From Pseudonocardia sp. MH-G8 (GTDB taxonomy: Bacteria; Actinomycetota; Actinomycetes; Mycobacteriales; Pseudonocardiaceae): DNA of 64,000 nucleotides. Positions within the stretch are counted from its first letter, which is position 1; every line of letters starts with the position of its first letter. The notes beneath the pieces were generated by a model that saw only the letters and a program-made list of their open reading frames with translations, was not told the DNA's origin and made no database searches. The stretch covers positions 62,001 through 126,000 of the forward strand of contig NZ_NKYF01000006.1 of NCBI RefSeq assembly GCF_002262885.1, read 5' to 3'. The translations under genes were made by a program, and so were the position numbers. Positions 53,059-61,216 of the stretch are shown here, in pieces.

Positions 53059-54414
53059 TCAGCGGCGGTCGACCGCCGGCGTGCCGTCGAAGACACCGGA
53101 GTGCCGTCCGACGTGGTCGATCCGGACGGTGGCGGTGGCCTCGTGGGCCGCCAACCCCTCGAACGCCGAGATCCGCTCCACGGCCGGGGCCAGCGAGGCC
53201 GTGCCCTCCTCGGCCGCGCGCTGGTAGGTCAGCGGCTTGAGGAAGCGCGAGACCGACAGCCCGGCGTTGTAGCGCGACGTCTTGCCCGTCGGCAGGACGT
53301 GGTTGGTGCCGGCGATGCCCTTGTCCGAGTAGGCGACGGTGCTCCACCGGCCCAGGAACACCGAACCGTAGTTCGTCAGGTTCTCGAGGTAGTAGTCGTC
53401 ATCGGCCGTCTGGATCTCGAGGTGCTCCGGCCCCCAGACGTCGCTGACCGCCACGGCCTGTGCCGCGTCGCGCGCCACCACGATCGACCCGAAGTCGCGC
53501 CACGCCGCCCCCGCGATCTCGCGGGTCGCGAGGGTCTCGAGCCTGCGGTCGATGGCGGTGCCGACCTGCGCGCCGAACACCTCGGAGGTGGTCACCAGCG
53601 CGGAGGGCGAGTTCGGGCCGTGCTCGGCCTGGCCCAGCAGGTCGGCGGCGACCCAGTCGGGATCGGCGGTCTCGTCGGCGATCACCGCGACCTCCGACGG
53701 TCCGGCGAGCAGATCGATCCCCACCTGGCCGAACAGCTGGCGCTTGGCCTCGGTGACGTAGGCGTTCCCGGCGCCGACGAGCATGTCGACCGGGGCGTCG
53801 TCGAGCAGGCCGAAGGCCATCGCGGCCAGCGCCTGCACCCCGCCGATGGTGAAGACGCGGTCCGCGCCGGAGAGGTGGGCGCCGTAGAGCACCGCGGGGT
53901 GGGCGCCGTGCTCGCCCGACGGCGGGGTGCAGGCCAGCACGGTCGGGACGCCGGCGGCCTTGGCCACGCCCACGGTCATGAACGCGCTCGCGAGCAGCGG
54001 GAACCGCCCGGCGGGCAGGTACGCGCCGACCCGGCCGACGGGGACGTAGCGCTGCCCGCAGACGACCGAGGGTGCGAGCTCGATCTCGAAGTCGACCAGG
54101 TGCTCGCGCTGGGCGAGGGCGAAGCGGTTGGTCCGCTCGTGGCCCAGTTCGAGCGCGGCCCGCACGTCGGCCGGCAGGGCAGCACCGGAGCGGCGCAGCG
54201 CGGTCTGATCGAGTTCCAGCGCACCGGACCAGCCGTCCAGCTCCTGGGAGAACCGGCGGACGGCGTCCAGGCCTCCCCGCTCGATCTCGGAGAGCATCTG
54301 CGAGACCCGCTCGACGACCTTCGGATCGCGTTGGGCCGGGGGGCCGTCGACGGCGGGCCTCTTGAGCCACGTCAGGGGCCCCAGCGCGGCGGCCTCGGCG
54401 GAAGTGATCTGCAT
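53059..54414 (-). CDS. Histidinol dehydrogenase-family protein (probably not histidine biosynthesis)
   Basis: A 451-residue HisD homologue. Zinc and catalytic residues are kept: Gln and His in LLGQAEHGP, the Glu-His pair in VWGPEHLEIQ, Asp in AYSDKGIAGTNHVLPTG, and the terminal His in FEGLAAHEATA. It is not near other his genes; its neighbours are a LysR regulator and an MHS transporter, so a different alcohol is the likely substrate, as known for the HisD-like sulfopropanediol dehydrogenase HpsN. The C-terminal segment SRYNAGLSVSRFLKPLTYQR differs from that of typical HisD. ATG at 54414 is used; a GTG ten codons upstream is possible. Confidence 0.85.
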   Translation of the reverse strand: MQITSAEAAALGPLTWLKRPAVDGPPAQRDPKVVERVSQMLSEIERGGLDAVRRFSQELDGWSGALELDQTALRRSGAALPADVRAALELGHERTNRFALAQREHLVDFEIELAPSVVCGQRYVPVGRVGAYLPAGRFPLLASAFMTVGVAKAAGVPTVLACTPPSGEHGAHPAVLYGAHLSGADRVFTIGGVQALAAMAFGLLDDAPVDMLVGAGNAYVTEAKRQLFGQVGIDLLAGPSEVAVIADETADPDWVAADLLGQAEHGPNSPSALVTTSEVFGAQVGTAIDRRLETLATREIAGAAWRDFGSIVVARDAAQAVAVSDVWGPEHLEIQTADDDYYLENLTNYGSVFLGRWSTVAYSDKGIAGTNHVLPTGKTSRYNAGLSVSRFLKPLTYQRAAEEGTASLAPAVERISAFEGLAAHEATATVRIDHVGRHSGVFDGTPAVDRR

Positions 54415-54498
54415 GGCGCCGGACGGTAGGCAGATCCCGGCCACAGGACCAGAGGGGTGACTCCTGGGGAATTCATCGGGTAGCCCTGGAGGTCGCGG

Positions 54499-55449
54499 TC
54501 AGTGCAGCTCGTCGTCGGCCGTTCGGCCTCGGGGCCGCGGCCGCGGCGCGGATGCCCGGACCTCGCTGATGGCGTCGTCGGCGAGCCGGGCGAACTCGCG
54601 CGTGGCCCGCGACAGGGGGCGGTCCCGTCGACGGGCGAAGGCGATGGTGTCGAACAGCGGCTCGGCGAACGGGGTGACGTGCAGCCCGTCCGGGAACACC
54701 GCGCTCCGCGCGAGGGCGGACCCGACGATCGTGTCCCCGATACCGGCGGCCACGAGCTTCAACGCGGCTTCGACGTGCTCGATCTCGATCATCGGCTCGA
54801 GGCGCACCCCCGCGAGCTGGGCGCGGTCGGCCAGCTGCCGGCGGGTCGGGTCCCGCCAGCCGAAATGCGCGTCGTAGAGGACCAGCCGGGCCTGCGCGAA
54901 CCGCTCGATCGTCATGGGCGAGGTCGTCATCGCGGGGTCGGCGCTGACGTAGAGCACCTCGTCCTGCATGAGCGGGCTGATGACCAGGTCCTCGTCGTCG
55001 ACCGGCAGCACGATCAGCCCGGCCTCGATCTCGCCCGCGGCGATGGCCGCCGCGGTCTCGGCCGAGTTCTGACCGACGAGCCGCACCCGCACCGCGGGGT
55101 AGCGGCGGTGGAACGTCTGCACGAGGTTGCCGAGCAGGTAGTAGTCGGCGTTGCGCAGGATCCCGAAGGTCGCGGTGCCCCCTCCGAGCGAGCCCAGCGA
55201 GGTGACCGCGCGCGAGCCCTCGTCGGCCGCGGAGATGCTCTCCCGCGCGTAGGGCAGCAGCTCCTGCCCCGCGGCGGTCAGGGAGAGCCGCCGGGGGCCG
55301 CGGACGAACAGGACGGCGTCGAGCTCCTCCTCGAGGCGCCGGATCAGCTCCGACACCGACGCCTGGGCGATGTCGAGCTGCCTCGCCGCCGCGGTGAAGG
55401 AGCCGGACCGCTGCGCGGCGACGAAGGCCCGCAGCTGGTTGAGCGTCAT
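54499..55449 (-). CDS. LysR-family transcriptional regulator
   Basis: A 316-residue LysR protein. HTH: LNQLRAFVAAQRSGSFTAAARQLDIAQASVSELIRRLEEELDAVLFVRGPRR over residues 3-54. The effector domain has ATFGILRNADYYLLGNLVQTFHRRYPAVRV and a substrate-site VSADPAMTTSPMT. It lies between the HisD-like gene and the transporter gene, divergent from the latter, and probably controls both. The palindrome at 55467-55498 is a likely operator. Confidence 0.92.
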   Translation of the reverse strand: MTLNQLRAFVAAQRSGSFTAAARQLDIAQASVSELIRRLEEELDAVLFVRGPRRLSLTAAGQELLPYARESISAADEGSRAVTSLGSLGGGTATFGILRNADYYLLGNLVQTFHRRYPAVRVRLVGQNSAETAAAIAAGEIEAGLIVLPVDDEDLVISPLMQDEVLYVSADPAMTTSPMTIERFAQARLVLYDAHFGWRDPTRRQLADRAQLAGVRLEPMIEIEHVEAALKLVAAGIGDTIVGSALARSAVFPDGLHVTPFAEPLFDTIAFARRRDRPLSRATREFARLADDAISEVRASAPRPRPRGRTADDELH

Positions 55450-55466
55450 GCGGCCGCCTCTCGCAT

Positions 55467-55498
55467 CCCACAGGGTTGGGTCAGGGCAACCCTATGGG
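55467..55498. promoter_or_regulatory. LysR-type operator
   Basis: CCCACAGGGTTG, eight bases, CAACCCTATGGG is an inverted repeat with 11 of 12 positions matching. It starts 18 bases upstream of the LysR start and faces the transporter gene. A further CCCCTATGG half-site lies at about 55520-55530. Placement and size suit a LysR recognition and activation site. Confidence 0.6.
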
Positions 55499-55641
55499 AA
55501 CTGTAGCCCTACCCGACTACCCCTATGGCTCGCCGGGCTCTAGCGTCCCCGCCGACGCGACACACAGGCAACGGAGGTCGTCGCAGGCGCATCTCCACCT
55601 CGTCGATCCCGCCGGGGTCGATCCGACGGAGGAAACAGGGC

Positions 55642-57006
55642 ATGGCGTCCACGATGACGAGCAACTCGCGCAAGGCCACCGTCGCCGGCGCGATCGGCAA
55701 CTTCATCGAGTGGTTCGACTACAGCATCTACGGGTTCATGGCGGTCACGATCGCGGCGGCCTTCTTCCCGGGCGAGGACCCGACGGCCGCGCTGCTGGCG
55801 ACGTTCGGGGTCTTCGCGTTGCCGGTGATCACCCGCCCGCTGGGTGGTGTGGTCTTCGCCCGGTTCGGTGACCGGATCGGGCGCAAGCGCACGCTCGCGC
55901 TCGTGTTGATCCTGATGTCGCTGTCGACCGGGTCGATCGGCCTGATCCCGAGCTACGCCGCCATCGGCGTCGCCGCCCCGCTCCTGCTCGTCGTGGCGCG
56001 GATCGTGCAGGGGTTCTCAGCAGGCGGTGAGTACGCCGGGGGTGCGGCCCTGATCGCCGAGAGCGTCCCGGCGAAGCGGCGGGGCCTGATGGTGAGCCTC
56101 ATGCCCTCGAGCACCGGCTTCGGGCTGCTCGCCGGCTCGATCTTCGCGGTCGTCCTCGCCGGCGCGCTCACGCCCGATCAGATGCAGTCCTGGGGCTGGC
56201 GCGTCGGGTTCCTGATCGCGATCCCGCTCGGCGTCGTCGGCCTCTACATCCGGCTGAGGCTGGAGGAGACCGCGTCGTTCACGGAGCTGGCCGAGGCCGA
56301 CGAAGTCGCGACCTCGCCCGTCCGCGAGACGCTGCGGACCCACCTGGCCGACGTGCTCAAGGTCGCCGGCATCGCACTGGGGCAGACGGTCTGCTACTAC
56401 GTCGTGCTGGTCTACACACCGACGTTCCTGCGCACCGAGCTCGGCTACAGCCAGAGCAGCTCGCTGGTGTCGACGTCGCTCGCGATCGCGGTGTACGCGC
56501 TGACGATCCCGGTGGCGGGCCGGCTGTCGGACCGCATCGGCCGCAAGCCCCTGCTGTTCGTGGGGTCGATCGCCATGCTGGTGCTGATCTTCCCGACCTT
56601 CCTGCTCATGCAGGGCGGCGCCCACCCGGTTCTCGTCGCGGTCCTGCAGGTTCTCGCGGGCGGCCTCGCCCTGGGGTGCTACACCGGCCCGCTGGTGTGC
56701 ACCTGGGTGGAGCTGTTCCCGACCCGCGTCCGCTACACCGGCGTGTCGCTGGGCTTCAACCTCTCGGTCATCGCGTCGGTGTCCTCGCCGTTCATCCTGA
56801 CCTGGCTGATCTCGGTCACCGGGAGCGGCCTCATGCCCGCCCTGTACGTCGCGATCGCCGTCGCGGTCTCGCTCCTGACCTTGTTCGTCCTGCCGGAGAC
56901 TGCGCCGGCCCTGGGTGCCCACGACCACGTCGCTCCCGCCGCCCGGCACCGCCGGCCCGGAGCGGGCACCGACTCCGTCCCGTCCCACACCGAGGATGCG
57001 CGATGA
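55642..57006 (+). CDS. MHS-family MFS transporter (ProP-like)
   Basis: A 454-residue metabolite:H+ symporter. It begins ATVAGAIGNFIEWFDYSIYGFMAVTIAAAFFP, the MHS signature, then PLGGVVFARFGDRIGRKRTLALVL near residues 72-95, GFSAGGEYAGGAALIAESVPAKRRGL near 127-152, and a 12-helix body. MHS porters import carboxylates, compatible solutes or aromatic acids. ATG at 55642 after GGAGGAAA. Its stop overlaps the next gene's start (ATGA), so the dimethylformamidase-like enzyme and this transporter are coupled; transported substrate and enzyme substrate are probably the same compound. Confidence 0.92.
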   Translation: MASTMTSNSRKATVAGAIGNFIEWFDYSIYGFMAVTIAAAFFPGEDPTAALLATFGVFALPVITRPLGGVVFARFGDRIGRKRTLALVLILMSLSTGSIGLIPSYAAIGVAAPLLLVVARIVQGFSAGGEYAGGAALIAESVPAKRRGLMVSLMPSSTGFGLLAGSIFAVVLAGALTPDQMQSWGWRVGFLIAIPLGVVGLYIRLRLEETASFTELAEADEVATSPVRETLRTHLADVLKVAGIALGQTVCYYVVLVYTPTFLRTELGYSQSSSLVSTSLAIAVYALTIPVAGRLSDRIGRKPLLFVGSIAMLVLIFPTFLLMQGGAHPVLVAVLQVLAGGLALGCYTGPLVCTWVELFPTRVRYTGVSLGFNLSVIASVSSPFILTWLISVTGSGLMPALYVAIAVAVSLLTLFVLPETAPALGAHDHVAPAARHRRPGAGTDSVPSHTEDAR

Positions 57007-58646
57007 CCGATTCCGCTGACGGATCACGGCCGGGCGGGGACCTCGTACCGGAGACGATCTCGGGGTTGCCTCCAGGAGCCCGTCGCGTGTGGGTCGAGGT
57101 TCCCCGCCCGGGCGGCGACCCGGCCGCGTGGTGCTACTCCGACCGGCGCGCCTACCGGCCCGGGGACACGGTCGAGTTGTGCCTCTCGGCGACGACCTCC
57201 GAGCTGGACCTGCGGATCTACCGCGACGGCGCCCGCGAGGAGACCGTGCACCACGCCCGGCTCACCGCGGTCGCGTTCCAGCCGGTGGCCGAGGACTCCT
57301 ACCGCACGGGCTGCGGCTGGTCGGTCAGCGCCACCGTCCCCCTTCCCGACGACCTGCCACCCGGGCCCTACGTCGTCGAGATGCGCGACCACCACGCCCC
57401 CGGCAACGCGCATCCCCTCGGGCACCACTTCTTCGTCGTCCGCTCCCCCGCTCCCCGACCCGGCGCGATCGCCCAGGTGCTGGCGACCTGCACGTGGTCG
57501 GCCTACGACGACTGGGGCGGGGCGAACCACTACTTCGGCCTGCACCCGGGCACCGCGCGCGGCCGCTCACCCGTCCTGTCGACGCAGCGCCCGTGGGCCC
57601 GCGGGCAGATCTGGCTGCCGGCGGGCGCCCCGCGGATGGTCACCGAGCACCGGCCCCGCGGGCCGCAGCCGCCGCGCTACGAGTTCGCCGAGTGGGCCTA
57701 CCTCCACGGCTACGCGAAGTACTACGCCGCCGCGGGCTGGGCCAGCTACGAGCGCCACTTCTTCCGCTGGGCCGAGGCCCAGGGGTACGAGGTCGACCTG
57801 CTCGTCCAGGAGGACCTGCACGACCCGGACGAACCGCTCGCGCCCTACCGCTGCGTCGTCTTCGCCGGCCACGACGAGTACTGGACCGCCGAGATGCGGA
57901 CCCGGGTGGACGAGTACGTCACCGCGGGCGGGCACGTGGCCCGCTTCGCCGGCAACTTCATGTGGCAGATCCGCCTCGAGGACCAGCTGCGCAGGCAGGT
58001 CGCCTACAAGTACGACGCCGCCACCCGCGACCCGGTGGCGGCCACGGGAGCACGGCACCTGCTGACCGGCGCGTGGGAGGACCCCGCGGTGGGCAACCCC
58101 GGCGCCACCACCTTCGGCGTCAACGCGCTGCGCGGCATGTACGCCGGGTTCGGCGCGTTCGCACCGCGCTCCTCACGGGGATACACGGTGTTCCGTCCCG
58201 AGCACTGGGCGTTCGCCGGAACCGGTCTCGGGTACGCCGACACCTTCGGCGACGAGGCCGCGGTGTTCTCCTACGAGGTCGACGGCCTCGACTACGACTT
58301 CCGGGACGGGCTGCCCCACCCCAGGGGCACCGACGGCGCGCCGGAGAACCTCGAGATCCTGGCGATGAACTGGTCCACGGCCGCCGAGGCCGGGCGGGAG
58401 GTGGACGAGGCCCACTTCATGCTCGGCGACGGGGACGCGCGCTTCCGGGCCGGCATCGCGGGCGAGCCGTACTCCGGGGAGAACCGCGGCCGCTTCCGCC
58501 GTGGCGCCGGCATGATCGTCTCCTTCCCCCGGGGCCCGGGCGAGGTCTTCACGGCCGGCACCTGCGAGTGGGTCAACGGGCTGCGTCTCCAGGACCCGTA
58601 CGTCACGGGCGTCACGCAAAACGTGCTGCAGCGGTTCCTGCGGTGA
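57003..58646 (+). CDS. N,N-dimethylformamidase beta-subunit-like protein
   Basis: A 547-residue protein with the domain found in the large subunit of N,N-dimethylformamidase. Recognisable stretches include WCYSDRRAYRPGDTVEL in an N-terminal beta domain, and ATCTWSAYDDWGGANHYFG near residue 165. Then come ERHFFRWAEAQGYEVDLLVQEDLH, RCVVFAGHDEYWTAEMRTRVDEYV, GGHVARFAGNFMWQIR and a C-terminal GRFRRGAGMIVSFPRGPGEVFTAGTCEWVNGL. The real enzyme uses iron bound by two tyrosines and a glutamate in the large subunit; I could not assign these with certainty. No small-subunit gene is next to it, so an amide hydrolase is likely but DMF is not assured. Confidence 0.75.
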   Translation: MTDSADGSRPGGDLVPETISGLPPGARRVWVEVPRPGGDPAAWCYSDRRAYRPGDTVELCLSATTSELDLRIYRDGAREETVHHARLTAVAFQPVAEDSYRTGCGWSVSATVPLPDDLPPGPYVVEMRDHHAPGNAHPLGHHFFVVRSPAPRPGAIAQVLATCTWSAYDDWGGANHYFGLHPGTARGRSPVLSTQRPWARGQIWLPAGAPRMVTEHRPRGPQPPRYEFAEWAYLHGYAKYYAAAGWASYERHFFRWAEAQGYEVDLLVQEDLHDPDEPLAPYRCVVFAGHDEYWTAEMRTRVDEYVTAGGHVARFAGNFMWQIRLEDQLRRQVAYKYDAATRDPVAATGARHLLTGAWEDPAVGNPGATTFGVNALRGMYAGFGAFAPRSSRGYTVFRPEHWAFAGTGLGYADTFGDEAAVFSYEVDGLDYDFRDGLPHPRGTDGAPENLEILAMNWSTAAEAGREVDEAHFMLGDGDARFRAGIAGEPYSGENRGRFRRGAGMIVSFPRGPGEVFTAGTCEWVNGLRLQDPYVTGVTQNVLQRFLR

Positions 58647-58681
58647 TCGGGCCGGACGGCCCGCCGTGGCAGGATCGGCTT

Positions 58682-58987
58682 ATGGCCTCGACCTTCGCCG
58701 TCCTCTACACCTACACCGACGACACCGCCCTGCGCGACGACACGCGCCCCGTGCACCGGGAGTACCTGCGCAGCCTCGCCGACCAGGGGGCGCTGCTCGT
58801 GGCCGGCGCCTGGGCACCGGCCGAGGCGCCCGGCGGCCTGCTGGTCTTCCGCGCCGAGGACAAGGCGGCGGTGCAGGTGTTCGTGGACGACGACCCGTTC
58901 ACCACGGCGGGCGTGGTCGCCCGCGCCGAGATCCGCGAGTGGGCGCCGCCGCTCGGCCCGCTGGCGGACGCGCTGAACGGAGGCTGA
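58682..58987 (+). CDS. YciI-family protein
   Basis: A 101-residue YciI-like protein of the dimeric ferredoxin-like fold: TFAVLYTYTDDTALRDDTRPVHREYLRSLADQGALLVAGAW, then DKAAVQVFVDDDPFTTAGVVARAEIREW. The conserved His and Asp of the family (HREYL and DDDPF) are visible. ATG at 58682 is taken, but an in-frame GTG at 58643 overlapping the previous stop would add 13 residues. Co-transcription with the dimethylformamidase-like gene is likely. Relatives are accessory or lactone/muconolactone isomerase-like enzymes. Confidence 0.9.
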   Translation: MASTFAVLYTYTDDTALRDDTRPVHREYLRSLADQGALLVAGAWAPAEAPGGLLVFRAEDKAAVQVFVDDDPFTTAGVVARAEIREWAPPLGPLADALNGG

Positions 58988-59004
58988 CCGGCACCGGACG
59001 GCCA

Positions 59005-59775
59005 TCAGGTGGGCGGGGTGAACCGGCCGTCCACGGCCGTCCAGCCGCCGTCGACCATCACCGTGGAGCCGGTCACGTAGCTCGCGGCCTCGGAGGCGAG
59101 GAACACCACGGCTCCGGCGACCTCGCGGGGCTGGGCCCACCGCCCTAGGGCGCCCTTGGTGGCGTAGGCGCGGTACCACTGCGGGTCGGCCTTGATCTGC
59201 GCGGTGAGCGGGGTCTCGACCACGCCGGGGGCGACGGCGTTGACCCGCACGCCGGCCTCGCCGAACTCCGCCGCCGCCGTCTTGACCAGCTGGATCGCCC
59301 CGGCCTTGGTGGCGGCGTACACGGACTGCCCGGGCTCGACCACCTGGCCGCGCACGGAGGAGAAGACGATGATGCTCCCGCTCCCCCGCGTCACCATGGC
59401 CCGTCCGAAGGCCTGCAGCACGGTGAAGGTGGCCTTGAGGTTGAGCCCGACGACGCGGTCGAACTCCTCGGGCGCGTAGTCGAGGATCCGCTTGCGGACG
59501 TTCGTGGCCGCCGTGAGCACGAGGACGTCGATCGCGCCGAGCTCGCGCGCCACCCTCTCGACGGCGCCTGCGTCGGTCACGTCGAGCGTGACGGCCTCGC
59601 CGTCGACGGCGGCGGCGGTCTCCCCGGCGGCCACGGCGTCCCGGTCCGCGCAGACGACCTCGGCGCCGTGCGCGGCGAGGGCGAGCGCGACCTCGCGTCC
59701 GATCCCACCGGCTCCGATCAGCAGGGCGCGCTTGCCGTCGAGCCGGAACAGCGTGCTGTAAGGGTTGTCTGGCAT
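59005..59775 (-). CDS. SDR-family oxidoreductase
   Basis: A 256-residue SDR. Its nucleotide motif is atypical: ALLIGAGGIGREVALALAAHG replaces the normal TG-x-x-x-GIG with IGAGGIG, though the GIG core remains. CADRDAVAAGE, LDVTDAG, an unusual LTAATNVRKR in place of NAG, IVFSSVRGQVVEPGQSVYAATKAG with catalytic Ser, Tyr and Lys, and VAPGVVETPL follow. Divergent from the LldD2-type dehydrogenase with a 67-base gap. Substrate unknown. Confidence 0.92.
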   Translation of the reverse strand: MPDNPYSTLFRLDGKRALLIGAGGIGREVALALAAHGAEVVCADRDAVAAGETAAAVDGEAVTLDVTDAGAVERVARELGAIDVLVLTAATNVRKRILDYAPEEFDRVVGLNLKATFTVLQAFGRAMVTRGSGSIIVFSSVRGQVVEPGQSVYAATKAGAIQLVKTAAAEFGEAGVRVNAVAPGVVETPLTAQIKADPQWYRAYATKGALGRWAQPREVAGAVVFLASEAASYVTGSTVMVDGGWTAVDGRFTPPT

Positions 59776-59842
59776 GCCATCCAGAAGACGGTCACGGCCG
59801 GCGGGGCGCAAGTGCTCGCGGCCGTTCCCGAGGAGGATCTCG

Positions 59843-61168
59843 ATGACGACGACCGACGACCCGGCCGCGGGGGACACCAGCCCGCCCGAGGTTCCCGCCC
59901 CCGCCCCGCAGCCGGCCCGACCCGGCCACACCGTCCCGCCGCGTCAGAAGGTCGCCCGGCGTGTCCCGAAGTGGTCCGAGGTCCGTCCGCTGCTCCGGTT
60001 CGAGCCGTTCCGCCCGAGCGCCCGGCAGCGCAGGTTGGCCCGGGCCGTCACCGTCGAGGATCTCCGCGCCGCCGCACGGCACCGCGTGCCGCGCTCGGTG
60101 TTCGAGTTCGTCGACGGCGGCGCCGAGGACGAGCTCACCCTCCGCCGCACGCGCGAGGCCTTCGACCGGGTCGAGTTCCGGCCGCGCGTCCTCGGCGGAG
60201 CGGCCACGGTCGACCCGTCGACCACGCTCTTCGGGCACCCGTCGACGCTCCCGGTCGTCCTCGCCCCCACCGGCTTCGCTCGCCTGTCCCACCACGAGGG
60301 CGAGCGGGCGGCGGCCCGCGCCGCGGCCACCGCGGGCGTCCCCTTCGCGCTGACGACGATGGGCACCGTCTCGATCGAGGACGTCGCCGCCGTCGGCGGG
60401 CCGGACGCGCAGCGGTGGTTCCAGCTCTACGTCATGCGCGACCGCGGCCTGACCGTCGAGCTGATCCACCGGGCGAAGGCGGCCGGCTACTCCGTCCTCG
60501 CCATCACCGTCGACACCCCGGTCACCGGGCAGCGGCGCAGGGACGTGCGCAACGGGTTCTCGGTGCCGCCGAAGCTCACGCCGCGCACCGTCCTCGACAT
60601 CGCCCGGCGCCCCGCGTGGTGGCTCAACCTCCTCACCACCGAGCAGTTGGTCTTCGCCACCATCCCGGCCGGCGAGCCGGCGGCCCACGCCGCGTTCATC
60701 GACGGCGTCTTCGACCCCGCCGTGTCGTTCGACGACCTCGCCATGGTGCGCGAGGCGTGGGACGGGCCCCTGGTGCTCAAGGGGATCCAGACCGTCGAGG
60801 ACGCGCGCAGGGCCGCCGACCACGGCGCCGACGGCGTCGTCATCTCCTCCCACGGCGGGCGCCAGCTGGACCGCTCACCGGTGCCGCTGGAGGTGCTGCC
60901 CGAGATCGTCGCGGAGCTGGGCGACCGCCTCGACGTCCTCCTCGACTCCGGGGTCCGCACCGGGGCGGACGTCGCCGCCGCCGTGGCGCTCGGGGCGAAG
61001 GCATGCCTCGTCGGCCGCCCCTACCTCTACGGCTTGATGGCGGGCGGCGAGGCCGGCGTCGACAAGGTCATCGAGATCCTCGGGAGCGAGCTGAGGCGCA
61101 CGATGCACCTGCTGGGCGTCTCGCAGATCGACCAGCTGGACCCGTCGCTGGTCCGGCTACGCCCCTGA
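59843..61168 (+). CDS. lldD: L-lactate dehydrogenase (FMN), LldD2-like
   Basis: A 441-residue FMN-dependent 2-hydroxyacid dehydrogenase. It has the long N-terminus and layout of mycobacterial LldD2: LTVEDLRAAARHRVPRSVFEFVDGGAEDEL-like stretch, APTGFARLSHHEGERAAARAAATAGVPF, QRWFQLYVMRDR, AITVDTPVTGQRRRDVRNGF, LVLKGIQTVEDAR, and the catalytic His337 and Arg in SSHGGRQLDRSPVPLE. The usual Asn of SNHGGRQLD is Ser here. ATG at 59843 follows GAGGAGG. Reaction: L-lactate or a related 2-hydroxy acid to 2-oxo acid, electrons to quinone. Confidence 0.9.
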   Translation: MTTTDDPAAGDTSPPEVPAPAPQPARPGHTVPPRQKVARRVPKWSEVRPLLRFEPFRPSARQRRLARAVTVEDLRAAARHRVPRSVFEFVDGGAEDELTLRRTREAFDRVEFRPRVLGGAATVDPSTTLFGHPSTLPVVLAPTGFARLSHHEGERAAARAAATAGVPFALTTMGTVSIEDVAAVGGPDAQRWFQLYVMRDRGLTVELIHRAKAAGYSVLAITVDTPVTGQRRRDVRNGFSVPPKLTPRTVLDIARRPAWWLNLLTTEQLVFATIPAGEPAAHAAFIDGVFDPAVSFDDLAMVREAWDGPLVLKGIQTVEDARRAADHGADGVVISSHGGRQLDRSPVPLEVLPEIVAELGDRLDVLLDSGVRTGADVAAAVALGAKACLVGRPYLYGLMAGGEAGVDKVIEILGSELRRTMHLLGVSQIDQLDPSLVRLRP

Positions 61169-61193
61169 CGACCGAGCAGGCACCGCTTGTGCC

Positions 61194-61211
61194 GATCACA
61201 GCCGCGTGATC
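61194..61211. terminator. Hairpin between convergent genes
   Basis: GATCAC-AGCCGC-GTGATC lies between the stop of the lactate dehydrogenase gene (61168) and the stop of the convergent PHP hydrolase gene (61217). A six-base perfect stem is modest but the location fits a shared terminator. Confidence 0.4.
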
Positions 61212-61216
61212 TCCGG

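Noticed and set aside
53059-54414. Histidine biosynthesis role for the HisD-like protein
   Set aside because: No other his genes are nearby and it lies with a LysR regulator and MHS transporter; a different alcohol is more likely.
59843-61168. Mycofactocin MftD assignment for the FMN enzyme
   Set aside because: MftD lacks the GGRQLD catalytic pattern seen here and no mycofactocin genes are in the window; LldD2 fits much better.
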